This document shows, one piece after another, positions 29,324 to 37,970 of a DNA stretch of 64,000 bases. The stretch covers positions 1-64,000 of the forward strand of contig JAIOZF010000005.1 of the NCBI GenBank assembly GCA_021740745.1, written 5' to 3'. The notes below the pieces were generated by a model. It was given only the letters and a program-made list of their open reading frames with translations, did no database searches and had not been told where the DNA came from. Source of the stretch: Crocinitomicaceae bacterium. Its GTDB lineage: Bacteria; Bacteroidota; Bacteroidia; Flavobacteriales_D; Crocinitomicaceae. The number at the start of each line of letters is the position of its first letter. Position 1 is the first letter of the stretch. The translations under genes were made by a program, and so were the position numbers.

Positions 29324-30772
29324 ATGAATCAAATGCGTGCTTTTAAGATTTCATTTTATTTTTCTACTCTACTTGTTGTCATAAGTATGCTAGTGCCGTC
29401 TTGTGGCATAAAAGTCAAAGAAGAAGAAGTAAAGGTAGCAGAGGAAAGCATTACAGATTTACCAGAAATACTTAAAAAAGGAAAACTAGTTGTTCTAGCT
29501 GAAAACAGTTCTACCTCCTACTTTATTTATCGAGGTAAAAAAATGGGTTTCGAATACGAACTTTTGAAAGAATTTGCAGATGAACTTGGCCTAGAATTAG
29601 AAGTGAAAGTTGTCCATAACTTGGATGATATGATTAGCATGCTAAACAAGGGTGAGGGAGATTTAATTGCTTGCAATTATACATATACAAAAGAACGACT
29701 TAAAGAAATAGAGTTTTCAGAACCTTTTATTAAAACACCACAGGTGCTTATCCAGAAGAAACCTGATGGTTGGGCAAAGATGAAACCTGAATTACTCAAT
29801 GCGCAACTCATCCGATCACCAGAAAAATTAGCGCATGAAAAAGTACACGTTTGGAAAAACTCCAGTTACTATGATCGTTTGCTGAATCTTCAAGAGGAAA
29901 TTGGTGATACAATTTTCATCGAAGAACAAAATGGCCAAATTGGAACAGAAGAAATGATTGAGATGGTGGCTGAAGGGATGATTGATTATACCATTACAGA
30001 AGAAAATGTTGCGCAAGCAAATGAAAAATTTTATGACAATATTGATATTCAGACCAAATTATCTGTTAAACAAAAAATATGTTTTGGCTTACGCAAATCT
30101 GATCTTTTACTCAAGGCAAGATTAGACAAATGGTTAGTGCAACAAACCAAGAAAATTAGCTTCAATTACCTAAAAAGAAAGTACTTTGACTTGAGCGTCT
30201 TACCGTCAAATTCAGATTTCAAACCAGCAAATCTTAAACGTGGTGAAATCTCTGTTTATGATGCTCTATTTAAAAAAGTAGCAGCGGAATATGAATGGGA
30301 TTGGTTGATTTTAGCTTCTATTTCTTACCACGAATCTCGTTTTAATCCCAACGCAAGAGGATTCGGTGGCTCTTATGGGATTATGCAATTTATGCCAAGT
30401 ACAGGACCTAAATTTGGCGTATATCCGAACTCAATACCAGAAGTTCAAATTCGTGGTGGAATGAAAAAATTATATAAAGACTATGCAAGTTGGACAGATA
30501 TAGCAGATCCTGTTCAACGCTATAAATTCACCTTGGCAACATACAATGCGGGAAGAAGCCACGTTGAGGATGCTCAGCGACTAGCGAAGAAAAATGGCTT
30601 AAACTCAAAAGTTTGGGATGATAACGTGGAGAAAATGATGCTTAATTTATCGAAACAGCAATACTATCGCGATCCAGTTGTGAAAAATGGAGCACATCAC
30701 GGTTCAATTACCTATCGATATGTGCGAGAAATTTATGGAAGATACCTTGAATGGAAGGCAGTTGTCAAATGA
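29324..30772 (+). CDS. mltF: MltF-like lytic transglycosylase with SBP_bac_3 domain
   Basis: Lipobox LVPSCGIK; solute-binding domain GKLVVLAENSSTSYFIYRGKKMGFEYELLKEFADELG; SLT domain SISYHESRFNPNARGFGGSYGIMQFMPSTG. Confidence 0.92.
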   Translation: MNQMRAFKISFYFSTLLVVISMLVPSCGIKVKEEEVKVAEESITDLPEILKKGKLVVLAENSSTSYFIYRGKKMGFEYELLKEFADELGLELEVKVVHNLDDMISMLNKGEGDLIACNYTYTKERLKEIEFSEPFIKTPQVLIQKKPDGWAKMKPELLNAQLIRSPEKLAHEKVHVWKNSSYYDRLLNLQEEIGDTIFIEEQNGQIGTEEMIEMVAEGMIDYTITEENVAQANEKFYDNIDIQTKLSVKQKICFGLRKSDLLLKARLDKWLVQQTKKISFNYLKRKYFDLSVLPSNSDFKPANLKRGEISVYDALFKKVAAEYEWDWLILASISYHESRFNPNARGFGGSYGIMQFMPSTGPKFGVYPNSIPEVQIRGGMKKLYKDYASWTDIADPVQRYKFTLATYNAGRSHVEDAQRLAKKNGLNSKVWDDNVEKMMLNLSKQQYYRDPVVKNGAHHGSITYRYVREIYGRYLEWKAVVK

Positions 30773-30780
30773 TTCCGTAA

Positions 30781-31707
30781 ATTCGTCAAAAAAATAAAAT
30801 CAAACATTTAATCGTCATACAAGGTCCAACTGCAAGCGGTAAAACTGATTTTGCTATTGAACTTGCGCGCTATTTCAAAACAGAAATTATTTCGGCTGAT
30901 TCTCGCCAGTTTTTCAGAGAAATGTCAATTGGCACAGCTAAACCTTCCTTTGATGAACAAAAAGGCATAAAACACCATTTCATAGATTCTCATAGTATAG
31001 AAGAAGATGTTTCTGCCGCACGCTTCGAAAGAGAAGCTTCTTTAGTTTTAGAAGATTTATTTAAACGAAATGATTTTGTTGTTTTAGTTGGTGGCTCGGG
31101 AATGTTTATAGATGCGCTTTGCAATGGATTAGACGAAATCCCCCACTCGACTGAAATCCGAAATGAATTAACAGAATTATGGGAGAATGGTAATCGAGAA
31201 ATGCTACTCGAAGAACTTCACCAAAAAGATCCTGTCTTTTTTGAAATTATCGATAAAAACAATCCCACAAGAGTGATACGCGCCCTTGAGGCAGTGCGCT
31301 TGACTAAAAAACCTTTTTCTGAACTTCGCACAAATCAATCGAAGGAAAAAAACTATGAACTACACCGCTATGTTATAGATTATGATCGTGAGAAATTATA
31401 TGACCGAATTAACATGCGAGTGGACGCAATGATTCAACATGGTTTAATAGAAGAAGTTCGTAAATTATTACCCTTTCGCGATTGTAATTCAATGCGAACT
31501 GTTGGATATAAAGAACTCGTTGCTTATTTTGATGGTCAATGTACCCTTGACGAAGCCATTGAATTAATCAAACAGAATTCTCGTCGCTACGCTAAACGCC
31601 AAGTTACTTGGTTAAAAAGATACGATGATGCTCTTTGGATCCAAGCTGATTCAGCTGAAAATATGAAAAAAAATCTCCTCGAGCACTTAAATAAAATCCG
31701 AGTTTAG
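30781..31707 (+). CDS. miaA: tRNA dimethylallyltransferase; start codon unresolved
   Basis: In-frame reading upstream of the ORF-track start gives IRQKNKIKHLIVIQGPTASGKTDFAIELARYFKTEIISADSRQFFREMSIGTAKP; P-loop and DSRQ motifs are essential MiaA elements. No ATG/GTG/TTG in frame between the TAA at 30778 and the P-loop. Confidence 0.9.
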   Translation: MRQKNKIKHLIVIQGPTASGKTDFAIELARYFKTEIISADSRQFFREMSIGTAKPSFDEQKGIKHHFIDSHSIEEDVSAARFEREASLVLEDLFKRNDFVVLVGGSGMFIDALCNGLDEIPHSTEIRNELTELWENGNREMLLEELHQKDPVFFEIIDKNNPTRVIRALEAVRLTKKPFSELRTNQSKEKNYELHRYVIDYDREKLYDRINMRVDAMIQHGLIEEVRKLLPFRDCNSMRTVGYKELVAYFDGQCTLDEAIELIKQNSRRYAKRQVTWLKRYDDALWIQADSAENMKKNLLEHLNKIRV

Positions 31708-31775
31708 TCCCTGAAAAATAAATCATTGCGTAATTGGAATGATTCTTGAAAACCTGACGTTCAAATTGCTGTATT

Positions 31776-32417
31776 ATGAAAATTATATTTGATCATATCA
31801 TGCCAGAACCCTTAGCTTCAATTGCACATTCTGCAGAAAGCATTTGGGGAAATCACATTGAATTTAATCCAGGTGAAAAAATCCTATTGAACGCTTCCAG
31901 TGGAAAAGGAAAATCGACTTTCACGATGACTTCTTTTGGTTTAAGAAGAGATTATAGAGGAACTGTTACCTACGATGGAAGAGATATTAAAACTTTCACA
32001 CCGGATGAATGGGCACTTATTCGTCAAGAGAAAATTTCAGTTGTGTTTCAAGATTTACAGTTGTTTCCAAGTCTAACGGTGGCTGAAAATCTTGAAATCA
32101 AAAACGAATTGAGCAAAGTTTATTCTGAACGCGAACTAAGAGAAATGCTCGATTTACTTGGAATAGGAGATAAATGGGATCAAAAATGTGGTTTATTGTC
32201 GATGGGACAGCAGCAACGGCTAGCAATAATACGTGCGTTGTCACAGCCTTTTGAATTGCTAATTATGGATGAACCTTTTTCGCATCTCGATGAAGAGAAT
32301 AGCCAAAAATGTTTGACGCTTATTCATAAACGATGTGATGAACAAAACGCTGGATTTGTCCTTACAACACTAGGTGACAGCCACAATACTCATTTTGACA
32401 AAGAATTAAAACTGTAA
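31776..32417 (+). CDS. ABC transporter ATP-binding protein (LolD/MacB-like)
   Basis: ASSGKGKSTF Walker A, VVFQDLQLFPSLTVAENL, LSMGQQQRLAIIRAL signature, LLIMDEPFSHLDE. Confidence 0.93.
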   Translation: MKIIFDHIMPEPLASIAHSAESIWGNHIEFNPGEKILLNASSGKGKSTFTMTSFGLRRDYRGTVTYDGRDIKTFTPDEWALIRQEKISVVFQDLQLFPSLTVAENLEIKNELSKVYSERELREMLDLLGIGDKWDQKCGLLSMGQQQRLAIIRALSQPFELLIMDEPFSHLDEENSQKCLTLIHKRCDEQNAGFVLTTLGDSHNTHFDKELKL

Positions 32418-32420
32418 GCC

Positions 32421-33596
32421 ATGTTATCGAAATTATTATTTAGAAACCAAGATAAAAAGCAATTGGTGATTGCTATAGTTGGTGCGTTCATGGGAATCAC
32501 GTTTCTTGTTACTTCTATTCATTACCTCATCAAGGTGAATGAGTTTGGCGAAGGTGCAGATATTCTAGGACCAAATACTATAATCGTACAGAAGAAAGTA
32601 TCGAGTTCAAGTACTTTGCGTTTAACGAAAACTGATTTTTCAGAACGAGAAATTCAAACAATTAAACAAGAGAAATTCATTGCAGACGTTCAACCGGTTA
32701 TTAGTAACAATTTTGATGTCTCGTTCGAAACAGCCGACCCAATGGTTCCTCGTTTTCGTTCAGATGTTTTCATTCAAACCTTAGATCCTGAATTTTTAGA
32801 TGTTAAATCAAGCAAGTGGCATTGGGAAGAAGGGGATGAATTTGTACCAATCATTTTACCGCGCGATTTTTTAGTCATGTTAAATACGTTCATGAGCGCC
32901 CAAGGAATTCCACAAGTTTCAGATGAATTAGCCATGGACATTAAATTTAAGTTCACCCTTTCCAATGAAACGGGCAAAGAATGGGTTGATGCGCGAATTA
33001 TTGGATTCACAAATGAAGTTGCTTCGATTCTTGTGCCTGAAAGTTTCATGACATACGGTAACGACAAATACGCAAAAGGAAAAGACCAGTTAATAACTCA
33101 AGTAATGATTTCTGGTAAAGAAAGTGAGTTCGGACTAGTAGAAGAATTGTTAACGAAAAGAGGCTTAGAATCTAAAAATTCTCAAATGGTAGTTGGCCGT
33201 TTAAAAAGTATGGTAGGAACCTTGTTCTTGGTTGTGCTTGGCATCTCAATCATTGCAGTTTTTGTTTCAGGATTAGTTCTGATTCAGTATATGCAGCTAT
33301 TAATGTCCCGAAATGCTTATGAAGTAAGAACTTTGCTTCGGATCGGTTATCATCCAAAAACAATCATTCGACAGTTCTTTGTGTACTTTGTGAAAGTTTT
33401 TGGAATTGTGTCGGCATTGGCCTTGTTAATCTTCTTCTTGTTCAAATACTTTTTAGACAATATGTTTGCTTCGGGTGGTTTGTACATTGACACAGGATTG
33501 TCGTATCAAAGCATTGGTGCCTTAATTGTTGCCTACGGCATTTTCACCTATTCAAGTTATTCTTCTGCCAAAAAAGGAATTTTTAAAGAATATTAA
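32421..33596 (+). CDS. ABC transporter permease (FtsX/MacB-like)
   Basis: N-terminal TM, long extracytoplasmic domain, three C-terminal TMs (TLFLVVLGISIIAVFVSGLVLIQYMQLLMSRNAYEVRTLLRIGYHPKTI); adjacent to the ATPase. Confidence 0.88.
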   Translation: MLSKLLFRNQDKKQLVIAIVGAFMGITFLVTSIHYLIKVNEFGEGADILGPNTIIVQKKVSSSSTLRLTKTDFSEREIQTIKQEKFIADVQPVISNNFDVSFETADPMVPRFRSDVFIQTLDPEFLDVKSSKWHWEEGDEFVPIILPRDFLVMLNTFMSAQGIPQVSDELAMDIKFKFTLSNETGKEWVDARIIGFTNEVASILVPESFMTYGNDKYAKGKDQLITQVMISGKESEFGLVEELLTKRGLESKNSQMVVGRLKSMVGTLFLVVLGISIIAVFVSGLVLIQYMQLLMSRNAYEVRTLLRIGYHPKTIIRQFFVYFVKVFGIVSALALLIFFLFKYFLDNMFASGGLYIDTGLSYQSIGALIVAYGIFTYSSYSSAKKGIFKEY

Positions 33597-33679
33597 TTGG
33601 TTAAAGAAATGTTAATTTTGAATTCTTTTCGGCAATTGATGCGTCTTTGAATTAACTTCATTTTAAAAAGTAAAAAGCT

Positions 33680-35203
33680 ATGAAATTTTACCTTGTATTA
33701 TCATTTGTTCTTGCCTCAACTTTTGGCTTCAGTCAGAAATTGAAATTCAAAATAAACGGTCAAAAAGACACCACAATTCACTTGGTGAAATATGTCGGTA
33801 AAGGTTTGTTCTATGCCGATACTGCAGAAATTGTAGGTGGTTTAGTAGAATTTGATGGTTCAAAACAAGTTCCTGGAATTTTGGCTGTTTTACTTCCAGG
33901 TCAAAAGTTTTTTGAATTCGTTTACAATAATGAAGAAGTTCAAATTGAAACCACTGGTCCAGATTTCATCAATACCATGAAGGTCAAAAAATCGGAAGAA
34001 AACAAGGTATTCATTGAATATGTAAAGTTCATCAGTGCCAAGAAAGGTGAATCTCAAAAATATATTGACGAGCGTGCCAAGTTAAAAGAAAATGACGCAA
34101 AGTATAAAACATTGACAGTTTCAATAGACTCGCTGACAAATATGGTGACGGACTACCAGAAAAATTTGATTGCTGCGCATCCAACAAAATTTGTTTCTAA
34201 AATAGTAAAGATGTCTATGGACATTGATATTCCTGAAGCACCAAAGGATGCAAAGGGAAATGTAATTGACTCATTTTATCGATTCAAGTATTTCAAAGAC
34301 CATTACTGGGATAATGTTGATTTCAGTGATGACCGCTTGGTAAACACACCTATTTTCCACAACAAATTAGAATACTATTTTGGAAAAAACATGATTGTTC
34401 AGCATTGGGATACAATATTGCGTTATGCCTATAAATTCTGCGATCAGTTTGATCAAAAATCTAAAATGTTTGAATATTCTGTTTCATGGATCACATCAAG
34501 TTTTGGTAAAAGTAAAATCATGGGAATGGACAAAGTCTATATTATGATGGCTGACCGTTACTATTGTACGAACAACAAAGAGGGTAAATCACCAGCCTTT
34601 TGGATGACACCTGAAAAATTAGAGGATTTATGTGAAAAAATTCCCGTTCAAAAGAATTTAGTAATGGGAGCACAACCACCAAATTTGATTTTACGTGATA
34701 CAACAGATGTAAAATGGAAGGATTTCTACAGTTTGAAATCAGAATACACTATTCTTTATTTCTGGGATCCAGAATGTGGTCATTGTAAGAAGATTACACC
34801 GAAATTAGAAACCCTTTACAAAGAAAAATTGAAAGCGCGTAATGTGGAAATTTTCGCAGTAGGAAAAGCTGTTGGAGAAGATTTTGGAAAGTGGAAAAAA
34901 TTCATTCGCGACAACAACTTAACATTTATCAATGTTGCCGTAACAGAAGCCTTGTTTAAGGCAGCAATGGAAGATGCTCGTCAGTTTGTCCCAAGGTACA
35001 CAACAATCGAATCATTGAATTATCAAACTACCTACGATGTCTTTTCATCACCGAAAGTATTTGTATTGGACAAAGACAAGAAAATAGTTGCAAAGAGTAT
35101 CACATTATCTCAATTGGAAGACTTTTTGGATATGATGCAAGATAAAAAAGATGCACCGAAACTCTTTCCTCCTGATCCAGAAGAGGATGAACAAATGCAC
35201 TAA
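33680..35203 (+). CDS. secreted thioredoxin-fold protein (DUF4369/DUF5106-like + TlpA-like)
   Basis: Signal peptide; YTILYFWDPECGHCKKITPKLETLYKE (CxxC). Confidence 0.9.
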   Translation: MKFYLVLSFVLASTFGFSQKLKFKINGQKDTTIHLVKYVGKGLFYADTAEIVGGLVEFDGSKQVPGILAVLLPGQKFFEFVYNNEEVQIETTGPDFINTMKVKKSEENKVFIEYVKFISAKKGESQKYIDERAKLKENDAKYKTLTVSIDSLTNMVTDYQKNLIAAHPTKFVSKIVKMSMDIDIPEAPKDAKGNVIDSFYRFKYFKDHYWDNVDFSDDRLVNTPIFHNKLEYYFGKNMIVQHWDTILRYAYKFCDQFDQKSKMFEYSVSWITSSFGKSKIMGMDKVYIMMADRYYCTNNKEGKSPAFWMTPEKLEDLCEKIPVQKNLVMGAQPPNLILRDTTDVKWKDFYSLKSEYTILYFWDPECGHCKKITPKLETLYKEKLKARNVEIFAVGKAVGEDFGKWKKFIRDNNLTFINVAVTEALFKAAMEDARQFVPRYTTIESLNYQTTYDVFSSPKVFVLDKDKKIVAKSITLSQLEDFLDMMQDKKDAPKLFPPDPEEDEQMH

Positions 35204-35213
35204 AACGATATAG

Positions 35214-35241
35214 TAAAGGCGTCCATGAGGGCGCCTTTTTT
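35214..35241 (+). terminator. intrinsic terminator
   Basis: aaaggcgtccatgagggcgccttttttg. Confidence 0.8.
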
Positions 35242-35318
35242 GTTAATAATTCCTTCACTTTCTTTTCTGATTTCCCGCTCATTCTTTCGTATTTTTGTCA
35301 TTCAAAATCATATAAAAG

Positions 35319-37844
35319 ATGAAAAGAATACTATTTATTTTATGCCTTTTACCGACTGTAATTTTTGCTCAAACGACCAATCTATTCATATCTGAATATG
35401 GCGAAGGTTCTGGTGGAAACAAAAAATACCTTGAAATTTATAATGGAACCGGAGCAACGGTTGATTTGGCAAATTTCCAAATTTGGAAAGGAATAAATGG
35501 AGCGGTTTGGGGTGCACCTTTATCACTCACTGGATCCTTATTAAATGGGAGTACTTATGTCATTGGTAATAACAATATAGATGTTATTGGTGCGGATTTA
35601 TACAACACTTATATCAATTTCAATGGAGATGATGCAATGGGTTTAGCATGGAATGGAGGATCTGGAGCTACTTTTACATTATTAGATGTTTTTGGAATTG
35701 AAGGAATTGATCCAGGAACAAGTTGGACAATTGCTGGTAACGCGAGTGCTTCTCAAGATAAAATCTTAATTCGTAAACCAACAGTTTGTTCACCAAGTAC
35801 TGATTGGACAGTTATTGCAGGTACAGATGCCGCTTCTTCGCAATACACGATTGTTGTTGATCCATACAATTTAACTAGTCAAACAACTGATTTAGGAATC
35901 CATACCGCAACGTGTATCACAAGTTGTAATACAACAAGTTCTTTCTCTATTACGAATTGTACATCATACACCGTTCCCAGTGGAGATGAGACGTATACGG
36001 TATCTGGAATTTATTTAGATACTATTCCAAATGCTGCATTGTGTGATAGTGTTATGACAATAGATGTTACCATCACAACTGGAATTACTTATTATGCAGA
36101 TTTAGATACGGATGGTTTAGGTGATGCGAACAACACAACTATCGGTTGCGTTTTGCCAGTTGGATACGTAACAAATAGTAACGATTGTAATGATACAGAT
36201 AACCTAATAGGCCTTCCAACAACAGTTTATTATTTGGATGCTGATCTTGACACCTATGGTGATTTGAATAGCACCACTGTCGCTTGTTCATTGCCGGCAG
36301 GATACGTAACAAATTCATTGGATTGTAATGATAATGACAATACTATAAATCCGATGGGAATTGAGATCCTTGATAATGGAATCGATGAGGATTGCTCTGG
36401 TTCAGATGCATCTGCATTAGGTACCCAAATTGGATTATATGAATTCACTGCTGCAGCTGCTTGTCCAGTTACAGCAGTATCAGTAACAACTCAACCTTCA
36501 AATGCTGTTTTTAGTGATTACACAAGCACAGGAACGAGTTGTTCTCAAGCCAACAATGTATTCAGCAATAGTGGTTGGAATACCACACCATCAATTGATT
36601 TAGGAGAATACAATGAGTTTTCAATTCAAGCAAATGACTGCTCTACTTTGGATTTGAATCGCATTATTTTCACGCATAGAATAAGTGGTTCTGGTGGTAC
36701 ACCAACATGGACTCTTCGCTCTAGCGCAGACAATTACACGGCTGATTTAGCAACAGGTACACCTCTAACAACAGACAAAACTGATACTATCAATTTATCT
36801 GCTGCATTCGACGCATTAACGCAAGTATCTTTCCGTTTCTATATCACGAATATGGGAGCCACAGGCTCTACTTGGAGAAATGATAACGTTCGAGTTATTG
36901 GAAATTTCGGTTCATTGACACCTCAAACTTTCTATGCTGATACAGACAGTGATACTTACGGTGATTTAAACGCTCCATTGACTGTTTGTACACCACCAGC
37001 AGGGTATGTTTCAGATAATACAGATTGTGATGATACAGATGGTTTAGTTAATCCTATGACAACTTGGTATCAAGATAATGATGGCGATTTATCTGGTAAT
37101 ACTGCAGTAACTTTTGTAGGTTGTACTCCTCCTGTTGGGTATGTTTTAGATTCAGGTGACTGTGACGATAATGACGTTTTAATTGTTTTACCAACAACGT
37201 ATTATGCAGACGCCGACAATGATGGATTCGGTGCAGGGCTTGGGCTTGTATTATGTACAAATCCAGGTGCAGGATATGTAACAAACCAAGGCGATTGCGA
37301 CGATGCATTAAATACAGTTTATCCGGGAGCCCCAGAAATCTGCGACCAATTAGATAACAATTGTAATGGTACATCTGATGAAGGTTTAATTTTTAATGCA
37401 TATTTCACAGATACAGACAATGACACATATGGAACGGGAACGGGAACATTGTATTGCCAAGATCCCGGAACAGGCTATTCATTAATTGATGGTGATTGTA
37501 ATGATTCAAATCCAAATGCTTATCCTGGTGCAACAGAAATCCTAGATAATGGGATTGATGAAAACTGCGATGGTGTAGATGGGTATTTATCTATTGACCA
37601 AATCGAAGCAGTTGTTTTGACAATTTACCCAAATCCTTCAATTGGCATTTTTACTATTAAATTCAATACTGAATTAAATGGACAAATTGTGTGTGCAGAC
37701 TTAAATGGTAAAACATTGAAAACAATCGCAATATCAAATTCTGAACAAGTATTGGATTTCTCAGAATTAGCAAATGGAAATTACTTGCTTAAAATTATGA
37801 CTGAAGTTGGCGTTCGTCAATTTAGAATTGTCATTCAAAAGTAA
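35319..37844 (+). CDS. lamin-tail domain + MopE-like metal-binding repeats + T9SS type A sorting domain protein
   Basis: N-terminal LFISEYGEGSGGNKKYLEIYNGTGATVDLANFQIW; repeated YYADxDxDxYG...GYVTNxxDCxD; PEICDQLDNNCNGTSDEG; C-terminal YPNPSIGIFTIKF...LANGNYLLKIMTEVGVRQFRIVIQK. Confidence 0.92.
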   Translation: MKRILFILCLLPTVIFAQTTNLFISEYGEGSGGNKKYLEIYNGTGATVDLANFQIWKGINGAVWGAPLSLTGSLLNGSTYVIGNNNIDVIGADLYNTYINFNGDDAMGLAWNGGSGATFTLLDVFGIEGIDPGTSWTIAGNASASQDKILIRKPTVCSPSTDWTVIAGTDAASSQYTIVVDPYNLTSQTTDLGIHTATCITSCNTTSSFSITNCTSYTVPSGDETYTVSGIYLDTIPNAALCDSVMTIDVTITTGITYYADLDTDGLGDANNTTIGCVLPVGYVTNSNDCNDTDNLIGLPTTVYYLDADLDTYGDLNSTTVACSLPAGYVTNSLDCNDNDNTINPMGIEILDNGIDEDCSGSDASALGTQIGLYEFTAAAACPVTAVSVTTQPSNAVFSDYTSTGTSCSQANNVFSNSGWNTTPSIDLGEYNEFSIQANDCSTLDLNRIIFTHRISGSGGTPTWTLRSSADNYTADLATGTPLTTDKTDTINLSAAFDALTQVSFRFYITNMGATGSTWRNDNVRVIGNFGSLTPQTFYADTDSDTYGDLNAPLTVCTPPAGYVSDNTDCDDTDGLVNPMTTWYQDNDGDLSGNTAVTFVGCTPPVGYVLDSGDCDDNDVLIVLPTTYYADADNDGFGAGLGLVLCTNPGAGYVTNQGDCDDALNTVYPGAPEICDQLDNNCNGTSDEGLIFNAYFTDTDNDTYGTGTGTLYCQDPGTGYSLIDGDCNDSNPNAYPGATEILDNGIDENCDGVDGYLSIDQIEAVVLTIYPNPSIGIFTIKFNTELNGQIVCADLNGKTLKTIAISNSEQVLDFSELANGNYLLKIMTEVGVRQFRIVIQK

Positions 37845-37863
37845 GCGCATTCAATATTAATGT

Positions 37864-37891
37864 GAAAGGCTATCCATTTGGGTAGCCTTTC
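37864..37891 (+). terminator. intrinsic terminator
   Basis: gaaaggctatccatttgggtagcctttc. Confidence 0.85.
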
Positions 37892-37970
37892 TTCATTGCA
37901 TTACGTACTTTTAACCAAAATATTAAGATTATCTTTCACAAGAACTTATTTTTGTAAAAACTGAATTCAA

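Noticed and set aside
30922-31707. ORF-track start of miaA at ATG 30922
   Set aside because: It would remove the P-loop and DSRQ motif that are readable in frame upstream; used the open frame from 30781 instead.
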